NCBI GenBank assembly: GCA_009779515.1
Contig: WREE01000048.1
Span: 1 to 12,501, forward strand
DNA from: Symbiobacteriaceae bacterium
GTDB taxonomy: Bacteria > Bacillota > JAAYKD01 > WRDA01
Length of the DNA stretch: 12,501 bases
Direction: 5' to 3'
Both the position numbers and the translations under genes were made by a program. Shown piece by piece: positions 7,394 to 12,501 of this stretch. Below the pieces are notes generated by a model, which made no database searches, had not been told where the DNA came from, and saw only the letters and a list, made by a program, of their open reading frames with translations. How positions within the stretch are numbered: position 1 is the first letter of the stretch; the number at the start of each line of letters is the position of its first letter.

Positions 7394-8498
7394 ACCTGTA
7401 GCCTTGTTCCTGATAGCCTTGCTCTTGCTAACTGCCTGTTCCTCGCCGACACCTGCCACCTCACCGCCCACCTCTCCTCCTACTGCCGCTCCCACTAACC
7501 CACCTACCGAGCCTCCCTCGCCCCCTGCCAGCAAGGAACTCATCATTTTCACCTGGGCAGAGTATATCAACCCGGATGTGATAGCCGCCTTTGAAGCGGA
7601 GACCGGCATCACCGTCAACTTCTCCTTCTTCGACCGTAACGAGGAGATGCTCACCAAGTTAGATGCTGCCGGAGGAGTAGGCTACGACCTGGTGTTGGCA
7701 TCGGACTATATCATCGCTGAGGCAGCGGCAGCAGGCTTAGTGCAGGAGCTGGACTACAGCCTTATCCCCAACGCCCAGGATATCGAACCGGCTTTCTTAG
7801 GGCAGTTTTACGACCCCGAAGATACCTATACCATCCCCTTTGCTGCCGGCACTCCCCTGATCATCTACGATCCGGCTAAAGTTAACATCCCGGTCACCGG
7901 CTACGCCAGTTTGTGGGATCCTTCCCTAGCGAACTCCGTAGTGGTCTTCGATGATGCCCGTCTCATGGTTGGTTTTACCATGATGATGTTAGGAGGCTCT
8001 TTGAACAGCACCGACCCGGAGCTCATCAAAGCCGCCGAAGAAAAGCTCTACGAACTTAAAGGCAATATTCTGGCCCTGGACTACGACACCGCCCACGAGA
8101 AAATGATCTCCGGCGAAGCCTTGGCGGCACTTATGTTCACCTCCGGTATTACCCGTTCTCTGGAAGAGCGCCCCGACCTGGAGATTGTCTACCCCGAAGA
8201 AGGTATGGGTTTTGGTATCGACTGCTTCTTTCTCCCCTCCGGCGCTGCCAATACCGCCAACGCTCATCTCTTTCTGAATTTTATCCTGCGCGGAGATATG
8301 GCGGCGGAGCTTTCCAACTATGCTGGTTATATTAACTGTGTTGCTACTGCCAAAGATTATCTCCCCCAGGAGGTTTTGGAGAACAAAGCTCTCTATATCC
8401 CGGCCGAAATATTAGGCAATGCTGAGTTTATGGAAAATATCGACCTTGCCGCCACCGAGCTTATCGATGACGCTTGGACACGTTTTAAACAGCGTTAA
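7386..8498 (+). CDS. potD: PotD-like solute-binding lipoprotein of a polyamine-type ABC transporter
   Basis: Extracellular substrate-binding lipoprotein, 370 residues. Lipobox LLTAC with Cys18, then a Pro/Thr/Ser-rich tether (19-49), then the periplasmic-binding fold starting ELIIFTWAEYINPDVIAAFE. Other family blocks are NEEMLTKLDAAGGVGYDLVLASDY, LGGSLNSTDPEL, and NYAGYINC. By register with E. coli PotD, Trp57, Tyr60, Ser106, Tyr108, Asp190, Asp279 and Tyr315 match known polyamine-contact positions, but the positions equivalent to Glu171, Trp229, Trp255 and Gln327 are Leu193, Phe251, Gly277 and Met349. The binding-protein class is therefore sure, but the ligand may not be spermidine or putrescine. 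The start ATG has AAAGGAGGA about 6 nt upstream and overlaps the end of potC. It is the last gene of the operon. Confidence 0.92.
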   Translation: MRKPVALFLIALLLLTACSSPTPATSPPTSPPTAAPTNPPTEPPSPPASKELIIFTWAEYINPDVIAAFEAETGITVNFSFFDRNEEMLTKLDAAGGVGYDLVLASDYIIAEAAAAGLVQELDYSLIPNAQDIEPAFLGQFYDPEDTYTIPFAAGTPLIIYDPAKVNIPVTGYASLWDPSLANSVVVFDDARLMVGFTMMMLGGSLNSTDPELIKAAEEKLYELKGNILALDYDTAHEKMISGEALAALMFTSGITRSLEERPDLEIVYPEEGMGFGIDCFFLPSGAANTANAHLFLNFILRGDMAAELSNYAGYINCVATAKDYLPQEVLENKALYIPAEILGNAEFMENIDLAATELIDDAWTRFKQR

Positions 8499-8505
8499 TG
8501 AACTC

Positions 8506-8533
8506 TCGCCTTTAAGAGTGCGCTCTTCGGCGA
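8506..8533 (+). terminator. stem-loop just after potD
   Basis: A two-step hairpin 8 nt after the potD stop: TCGCC (8506-8510) pairs with GGCGA (8529-8533), and AAGAG (8514-8518) pairs with CTCTT (8523-8527) around a TGCG loop. No run of T follows, so it may protect the 3' end or pause transcription rather than terminate it alone. Confidence 0.5.
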
Positions 8534-8550
8534 ATATAGTCTGTTCTCGT

Positions 8551-8588
8551 AAAAAGTTTGCTTTTTGACGCCCAGGTCGCCAAAAAGC
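8551..8588. repeat. overlapping inverted repeats able to form alternative hairpins
   Basis: The arm GCTTTTTG is shared by two possible stems. AAAAAG (8551-8556) can pair with CTTTTT (8561-8566) around TTTG. Alternatively, GCTTTTTGACG (8560-8570) can pair with CGCCAAAAAGC (8578-8588), 10 of 11 positions matching, around a 7-nt loop. The two structures exclude each other. Confidence 0.55.
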
Positions 8589-8651
8589 GGTTACTTCTAT
8601 CCCTTTAAGATAATTTAGGCAGGAAACATTGAACATAAAACCCCTTTTTTC

Positions 8652-8709
8652 CAACCAAAACCCCCGGATGGCTTCCCCAATAAGGGAAGTCTTCCGGGGG
8701 TTTAGGTTG
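8652..8709. terminator. long palindrome, probable bidirectional terminator of the pot operon
   Basis: CAACC-a-AAACCCCCGGA (8652-8668) pairs perfectly with TCCGGGGGTTT-a-GGTTG (8693-8709). An inner stem CTTCCC (8672-8677) pairs with GGGAAG (8684-8689) around CAATAA. The A-tract before and T-tract after the G/C core have the form of a factor-independent terminator, though the T-run is short. It is the strongest structure after potD and the likely end of the operon transcript. Confidence 0.7.
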
Positions 8710-8711
8710 AG

Positions 8712-8756
8712 GGGGCTGTCTCAACGAAGAAATAGAGGAATTTCCTGTGATACAGC
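8712..8756. repeat. left palindrome of the GGGGCTGTCTCA pair
   Basis: GCTGTCTCA (8715-8723) is matched by TGATACAGC (8748-8756), 8 of 9 positions complementary, with an inner AGGAA/TTCCT repeat at 8736-8746. The outer sequence GGGGCTGTCTCA (8712-8723) is repeated in the same orientation at 12055-12066, where it heads a better-preserved palindrome. GGGGCTGTC-type ends are typical of insertion sequences, so this may be a decayed IS end or a small palindromic mobile repeat. Confidence 0.5.
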
Positions 8757-8891
8757 GAAATGGTCAAACGCCGAAGAAGATGAACATCAGCGGCAGTGGT
8801 GGTTAAATGACATGACCTGTAGTCCAGATTGTGAAGACATAGAACTATAACGTCCCGCAAATGTAAGCTATATATCGTGAGGTGAGTATGT

Positions 8892-9620
8892 TTGGGTAAA
8901 AGGAAAATGGTTTTCATATCTATTACCGTTATCTCTGTGGTGGGGCTTATCATGTATATGAAATTACACCTGTTTCATCGTGAGGAGATCCGTATGTGTA
9001 ACTATCACCACAATCCAGATATTATAATATTTGAGGATGCTAACTTTGAGAGGGCTTTAATAGAGAATAACTACTTTGATAGAGTCCCCCCTTTTTGCAT
9101 AAGCTGCTTTGAAGGCAGACAAACACTTGACCTACGCGATTATCAAATTCAAAGTATACCTGAGTTGGTCTATTTTACAGGACTGGAGTTTCTCTACGTA
9201 AGTGATAATTTTCTTAAAGAGATCAACGTATCACAATGTCCAAAGCTCAGGAGACTGTTTGTGGACGGTAATTATCTCTCCTCACTAGACGTATCGCATA
9301 ATACTGCTTTAGAAATCTTGGACTGTGAAAACAATAAGCTCCGCCACCTTGATCTTAGCCAAAATGTGAACCTTTCTATAGTAGATTGTAGAAGCAACTA
9401 TCTTGAGCAAATTGTTTTTCCGGAATTCATGCCCATCAGCTCGTTGATGTGTAGTAATAACTATCTTAAAGAACTGAAGATACCCACAGGGAGTGAGTTC
9501 TTTGGGTCACTGTTCTGTGAAAATAATTACTTAGGTGAATTCAATTTAGAGGACTACCCTACTTTGAGCGTGGTCAATCTGAATGGAGAAAAAGAGTTTT
9601 TGAGCCCCCAAAAAAGATGA
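8892..9620 (+). CDS. membrane-anchored leucine-rich-repeat protein
   Basis: A 242-residue protein with one N-terminal membrane helix (about 7-28) and an outer leucine-rich-repeat domain. After an entry segment (DANFERALIENNYFD, then LDLRDYQIQSI) come repeats with an exact 21-residue period at first: starts at Leu98 (LEFLYVSDNFL), Leu119 (LRRLFVDGNYL), Leu140 (LEILDCENNKL) and Leu161 (LSIVDCRSNYL), then looser units near 184 and 206 (SLFCENNYL). The pattern L-x-C-x-x-N-x-L-x-x-L-D-V-S is a known bacterial surface LRR type used for protein binding. The start is TTG at 8892, with GAGGTGA about 6 nt upstream; an internal ATG at 8907 is possible but would shorten the membrane helix. Base composition is visibly more A+T-rich than the pot genes, which suggests acquisition. 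The binding partner is unknown. Confidence 0.78.
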   Translation: MGKRKMVFISITVISVVGLIMYMKLHLFHREEIRMCNYHHNPDIIIFEDANFERALIENNYFDRVPPFCISCFEGRQTLDLRDYQIQSIPELVYFTGLEFLYVSDNFLKEINVSQCPKLRRLFVDGNYLSSLDVSHNTALEILDCENNKLRHLDLSQNVNLSIVDCRSNYLEQIVFPEFMPISSLMCSNNYLKELKIPTGSEFFGSLFCENNYLGEFNLEDYPTLSVVNLNGEKEFLSPQKR

Positions 9621-9673
9621 CTACCACGAAGGGAATCGCAGTAGCCACCTATTCTAAGAATTATTCAGTAGGA

Positions 9674-10741
9674 TTAGTAATGTGCACTTAGTGCATATGG
9701 TCCATTGGAACCAGCTGGTACAACAGTAAAGAAGGTCACTTCACTTGTCGTTCCGGGTGAAATAGGATCTGTTTTGATAAAATCATAGAAAGTATGAGTG
9801 GTTATATCGGATAGTGTTTTCACCGTCTGGGGATCGGTAAAGGTGTGTGTTGCTGTGGTGAGCCCAACAAGCATGTGTGTGTTACCACCACGACCACACA
9901 AGCTAATTTTGAAAGACTTTTCGCCACTGTTGGAGGCATAACCGTTTTTAATACGCATTTTGAACCTCAGTATCTGTCCAAAACAGCCACTGAGTTTGCC
10001 ACCAGTGTTACTTGGACCACCGCTGTTCATGTCAGCCATATCATTATTACCAAAAGAGTTGTGCACGTATGAACCATCATTCTTTTTTCCGAAACAAATG
10101 AAATCTACTATGTTGCTACTGTTTACAGTTATTACTGGGGTTGTTAAGTCATAAATATAACCAGAGCAACTTCCGCGGAAGCAATCTTCTTCGTACGCCT
10201 GTGTTCTTTGTGCTTGGTTTATTGGATCATCAGGGAAGGAAGTATAAAATACATCCTGTAACCGCGCTGAACCTCCAGTAATCCTTAGGTGTGCAATATA
10301 GCCGTAAGGCTTCATATGCAACACTGTTTGCCTAAATAGTTGGATTGAATAGCCAGGATCAACAAAGTAACTTTCCGCTTTACGACTGCCAAAGTAAGTC
10401 GACCATGCGCTAGTATCTTGGAAAACATTGTTAGTGAGACCAGAGTTCAATACTTCGATTTTGAGGTTAGTGGAGCCTCTATTAGTTATGTGTAACGCTC
10501 CATAACCTTGCGCCTCTATCATGTTTTGATGCCAGGCGTAAACATGCACATCACCACTTACGTTGGCAGAATTTAGAAAGACTTTTTTACTACTATCTGC
10601 TATGTGCTCAGCCGTGATTTGCTCGGGATAGTTACTGTAAAAGAAGTAGTCTCCTGATTTCTTCGCTAAAGTACCACCTTTGAGAGTTGCACTAGGGAAC
10701 GAAGGTGATCCGGCAATAACAGGTGTTAGTAACGTAGCCAT
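9674..10741 (-). CDS. beta-rich protein of unknown function, no signal peptide
   Basis: I do not recognise a characterised family. With the ATG at 10741 (MATLLTPV) the product has 355 residues. It lacks a signal peptide or membrane helix and is rich in Ser, Thr, Gly, Asn and aromatic residues in alternating patterns, as in beta-sandwich surface or structural proteins. The segment 'YSNYPEQI ... VYAWHQNM ... ALHITNRGSTNLKIEVLNSGL' recalls, from memory, the C-terminal domains of some Firmicutes surface proteins in which a 'YSDNPE' stretch precedes a strand-rich module. Start choice: AAAGGA lies 8 nt upstream of 10741; ATG at 10750 (AAGGA 10 nt upstream) is nearly as good; the GTG at 10774 has no ribosome binding site. 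It converges with the LRR gene (53-nt gap) and diverges from the sensor-like/holin operon. It could be phage-related or an exported effector; neither is shown. Confidence 0.65.
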   Translation of the reverse strand: MATLLTPVIAGSPSFPSATLKGGTLAKKSGDYFFYSNYPEQITAEHIADSSKKVFLNSANVSGDVHVYAWHQNMIEAQGYGALHITNRGSTNLKIEVLNSGLTNNVFQDTSAWSTYFGSRKAESYFVDPGYSIQLFRQTVLHMKPYGYIAHLRITGGSARLQDVFYTSFPDDPINQAQRTQAYEEDCFRGSCSGYIYDLTTPVITVNSSNIVDFICFGKKNDGSYVHNSFGNNDMADMNSGGPSNTGGKLSGCFGQILRFKMRIKNGYASNSGEKSFKISLCGRGGNTHMLVGLTTATHTFTDPQTVKTLSDITTHTFYDFIKTDPISPGTTSEVTFFTVVPAGSNGPYALSAHY

Positions 10742-10850
10742 CGTTTTCATCCTTTCATTTTCCTTCTCTTCCACAATCGCGAGTTGTGGGGATGAAGTTA
10801 CTTTGGTTTGATCGATCGCTCATAGCTTAACCGACAAAGAAATTAAATGC

Positions 10851-10908
10851 GTCCCCGACTTTTGGCTCGTTTGTTGCTACTTTTAGCCCAAAAGTCGGGG
10901 ACTTTTTT
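10851..10908 (+). terminator. strong factor-independent terminator between divergent genes
   Basis: GTCCCCGACTTTTGG (10851-10865) pairs perfectly over 15 nt with CCAAAAGTCGGGGAC (10888-10902), around a 22-nt loop, followed directly by six T (10903-10908). This is a textbook terminator for rightward transcripts, yet no plus-strand gene lies just upstream: the minus-strand gene starts at about 10741. It therefore either ends a short leader or small RNA starting between 10741 and 10850, insulates the downstream operon, or is a mobile palindromic repeat. Confidence 0.75.
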
Positions 10909-11003
10909 GTACCTTCCTTCTGCTATTATCATGGGAAGCAGTCGTTCTGACTAAGCTCAGAGCCTTAGCTGTCTACCATATGATGTGGAAGGAGGTGAAA
11001 TGT

Positions 11004-11666
11004 ATGAGTATCAACATCTACAGCCACAAAAGATACCGTTATCTACTGCTTATCCCCATATGCTTCTTGGTGTTCAACGCCCTGTTCTTCCACTACGCCA
11101 CTGGAGAGATACATAATGCTCTTATCAGGGAGAAGTTCGAGGAAGTGAAAGAATGTCTGGATGTGCTGGAAGCTACACTTGCCACTAGAGCTGTTGAAGA
11201 GATCGCTACATACGAAGTCAGTATTTGTAACGCCATCGAGTACATCGATAGGCTCTACCAAGTCTATGCCGGAGCCTACGCGTTGAAAAATAATGAACTG
11301 GTACCGATCACAGATCGTTTCTATGAGACGAGTATCTTCGAGCCACTGGATTATCCGGAGTTTGTGCGGCTGATAAGCGAACAAGAACACGGCGAAATCA
11401 TTATCGGCTATACCCCCAAGCAACAGACATATAGAGAACTATGCCTCTACTTCAAGTGGTTGACAAATCACCCTGAAGATGGGCGCTATTTAACTGTCGC
11501 TGGTGTCTCCGAATATAGTGTCACCGTCGGCGTTGCGTTGTGGGTCTCCGTAAGTCAATGGATAAGCACTGCCATAACCTTCATCCTGCAGGTGTGGTTG
11601 ATAGCTTTAGTAGCACGACTAAGCCACGAACATGAATCTTACGACGCAGAGTTTCTAATGGGTTGA
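11004..11666 (+). CDS. two-helix membrane protein with sensor-like outer domain
   Basis: A 220-residue protein. Helix 1 is at about 12-31 (YRYLLLIPICFLVFNALFFHYA). Residues about 35-170 form an outer domain. Helix 2 covers about 172-204, followed by a 15-residue charged tail. The outer part starts with a long amphipathic helix (about 38-85) and continues 'YAGAYALKNNELVPITDRFYETSIFEPLDYPEF', then 'GYTPKQQTYRELCLYFKW', then 'RYLTVAGVSEYS'. This order resembles Cache-type sensor domains of chemoreceptors and kinases, but no HAMP, kinase or methyl-accepting region follows, so it has no output domain. The ATG at 11004 is chosen because AAGGAGGTG (10989-10997) ends 6 nt before it. The upstream in-frame ATG at 10980 would place this site inside the gene. 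The holin-like gene follows after a 38-nt gap with the same kind of ribosome binding site. The function is unknown. Confidence 0.72.
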   Translation: MSINIYSHKRYRYLLLIPICFLVFNALFFHYATGEIHNALIREKFEEVKECLDVLEATLATRAVEEIATYEVSICNAIEYIDRLYQVYAGAYALKNNELVPITDRFYETSIFEPLDYPEFVRLISEQEHGEIIIGYTPKQQTYRELCLYFKWLTNHPEDGRYLTVAGVSEYSVTVGVALWVSVSQWISTAITFILQVWLIALVARLSHEHESYDAEFLMG

Positions 11667-11704
11667 GCAGTAACACTAACAACACTCGAAGGAGGTGAGT
11701 GAAG

Positions 11705-12016
11705 ATGATTGAAGTTCAGCGGGTTTGGGAGACTGTTATTGCCATACTATTGGCTTCATGTGGCGGCTTAGCTAGGCTGCTGCATACTAAGAACCGCAAG
11801 AAGATGCTCTGGAGCCTTATCCTCTCAGAACTTTTCATCAGTGGTTTCGCAGGGTTAATGGTGCTGATGCTGGCAAGAGCTTCCGGTATCACCGGCGACT
11901 GGCTTGGTGTTATTTGTGGTATGTCCGGTTGGATTGGTCCTCGTATTCTGGATATCCTCATCCAACCGGCGGGCAAGGTGTTGGATATCGACCTGATGGC
12001 TAAAGAGAAAGCATAA
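11705..12016 (+). CDS. phage-type holin (LydA / holin superfamily III-like)
   Basis: A small membrane protein of 103 residues with three hydrophobic segments (about 9-25, 36-57, 64-87). The pattern 'ASCGGLARLLHTKNRKKM', then 'LFISGFAGLMVLMLARASGI', then 'GMSGWIGPRILDIL' with a charged C-terminal end (DLMAKEKA) fits the phage LydA-like holins. Such proteins make membrane pores that release endolysin or, in some clostridia, help export toxins without signal peptides. The ATG at 11705 lies 6 nt after AAGGAGGTGA (11689-11698); a GTG at 11699 overlaps that site and is rejected. It is the second gene of the sensor-like/holin operon. No endolysin or phage structural gene is visible beside it. The holin assignment rests on remembered family pattern. 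Confidence 0.75.
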   Translation: MIEVQRVWETVIAILLASCGGLARLLHTKNRKKMLWSLILSELFISGFAGLMVLMLARASGITGDWLGVICGMSGWIGPRILDILIQPAGKVLDIDLMAKEKA

Positions 12017-12054
12017 TTGTGAAGCTGATGCCACTCCCGAGAATCAAAAAGGAA

Positions 12055-12100
12055 GGGGCTGTCTCATTAAGGATGTCACATATCCTTGAAGAGACAGCCC
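12055..12100 (+). repeat. right palindrome of the GGGGCTGTCTCA pair, possible IS end and operon terminator
   Basis: GGGCTGTCTC (12056-12065) pairs perfectly with GAGACAGCCC (12091-12100); an inner stem AAGGAT (12069-12074) pairs with ATCCTT (12082-12087). It lies 38 nt after the holin stop and is followed by TTTA, so it could end that transcript. The same GGGGCTGTCTCA opens the palindrome at 8712. It is also placed where the left end of the IS1182-type element at right should be. Confidence 0.65.
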
Positions 12101-12143
12101 TTTACCCATGTATCTTTGGCATTTACTCAGGAGAACAGTTTCT

Positions 12144-12170
12144 AAAAAAGAAAAAAGCCCGAATAAGGGC
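12144..12170 (-). terminator. factor-independent terminator after the transposase
   Basis: Read on the minus strand, GCCC (12170-12167) and GGGC (12160-12157) form a short stem around TTATTC, followed by a run of T, one C and more T (12156-12144). It lies about 55 nt after the transposase stop and fits the end of that transcript. A second perfect 7-bp stem (AAGAGGG/CCCTCTT, loop CTAC, 12180-12197) lies between. Confidence 0.6.
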
Positions 12171-12223
12171 ATAACAACCAAGAGGGCTACCCCTCTTCCG
12201 TGCTATAGGGAATAATTTTTATA

Positions 12224-12501
12224 CTAAGCAGCGGTAGGTTGATGCAGGTGAACTCCGCAGCGACTGCTTTGGATTTTCATATGCAACTTCCTGATGTTGT
12301 AAGCAAAACAAAGTAACATAATTTCTGTTTGCACTTTAACCATACCGTGGAGGAGGAAACGACGGCGGATAGCCCATGGTGCAGGTATAAGCGTCGCTGG
12401 CTTCGTCGTAAGGCATGTTTTCCCGAAGACCTATATCGCTCTTGTATTTCCGTGTTTTCGCCTGCTCGTAATTGGACGGTTTGATGAATGCCAGTTGCCC
12501 G
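12224..12501 (-). pseudogene. broken IS1182-family transposase with internal deletion and frame change
   Basis: Two pieces of an IS1182-type transposase are fused out of frame. The right piece, read leftward from the window edge, encodes GQLAFIKPSNYEQAKTRKY, then IGLRENMPYDEASDAYTCTMG, the typical mid-region ahead of the zinc-like and catalytic C-terminal parts. It then runs into a stop. In the next frame the left piece gives AIRRRFLLHGMVKVQTEIM, then LLCFAYNIRKLHMKIQ and a stop at 12224, the typical family C-terminus. The region expected between them, probably more than 100 codons with the VEgvFG glutamate, is absent. The junction lies at about 12355-12378. The element cannot make an active enzyme. 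The N-terminal part lies beyond the window. Confidence 0.82.

Larger units (their letters stand above)
8499..8891. other. hairpin-rich spacer after the pot operon, no supported gene
   Basis: This 393-nt gap holds no convincing gene. It contains at least four inverted repeats in a row (8506-8533, 8551-8588, 8652-8709, 8715-8756; separate entries) and then about 120 nt without clear structure before the ribosome binding site of the next gene. It marks the boundary between the compact housekeeping operon and the A+T-richer island. Confidence 0.7.
12055..12501 (-). mobile_element. remnant of an IS1182-type insertion sequence (left end)
   Basis: The stretch from the GGGGCTGTCTCA palindrome to the right edge looks like the transposase 3' end and terminal region of an IS1182-family element. 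It contains a probable inverted-repeat end, two hairpins after the transposase stop, and the broken transposase. The outer boundary at 12055 is inferred from the palindrome; no target duplication could be checked because the other end lies outside the window. Confidence 0.6.

Noticed and set aside
8629..8850. 73-codon open frame across the hairpin region, TTG start
   Set aside because: It spans the terminator palindrome and the left GGGGCTGTCTCA palindrome, has no ribosome binding site and no family resemblance.
10980..11003. Upstream ATG extending the sensor-like protein by 8 residues
   Set aside because: The AAGGAGGTG ribosome binding site lies inside this extension and points to the ATG at 11004.
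1..12501. CRISPR arrays, tRNA or rRNA genes
   Set aside because: No regularly spaced direct repeats, cloverleaf pattern or rRNA-like stretch was seen.

Overview
The window looks like a chromosomal piece of a low-to-mid GC Bacillota (Firmicutes), most probably a Clostridia-type bacterium. The grounds are strong AAGGAGG-type ribosome binding sites, the DUF4358 lipoprotein, the copper-amine-oxidase-N domain fused to a secreted protein, and the close gene packing. No rRNA, tRNA or CRISPR array was seen, and no species can be named from the sequence alone.

Left part (1-1833, minus strand): galE (UDP-glucose 4-epimerase), then a small DUF4358-type lipoprotein, then the first 61 codons of a PotA-like ABC ATPase that runs off the left edge. 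All three read leftward. The lipoprotein and ATPase genes are nearly contiguous, and the ATPase probably starts at TTG.

Middle part (1917-8498, plus strand): a secreted alpha/beta hydrolase with an N-terminal copper-amine-oxidase-N domain, a GyrB-type topoisomerase subunit, and a complete PotB-PotC-PotD polyamine-type transporter set. The genes are tightly spaced; gyrB-potB and potC-potD each overlap by 8 nt, so the group reads as one operon. PotA, the expected ATPase partner, is plausibly the truncated gene at the left edge, on the opposite strand. The PotD-like binding protein keeps about half of the known polyamine-contact positions and has replaced the others, so its ligand is uncertain.

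Right part (8499-12501): a hairpin-rich spacer ends the pot operon. An island follows that is visibly richer in A+T. It holds a membrane-anchored leucine-rich-repeat protein, a minus-strand beta-rich protein of unknown function without a signal peptide, and a two-gene plus-strand operon encoding a two-helix membrane protein with a sensor-like outer domain and a phage-type holin. A strong factor-independent terminator lies between the divergent genes. Two related palindromes, both beginning GGGGCTGTCTCA, flank the island at about 8712 and 12055. At the far right is a broken IS1182-type transposase with an internal deletion and frame change, so the island sits in a mobile or phage-derived neighbourhood.
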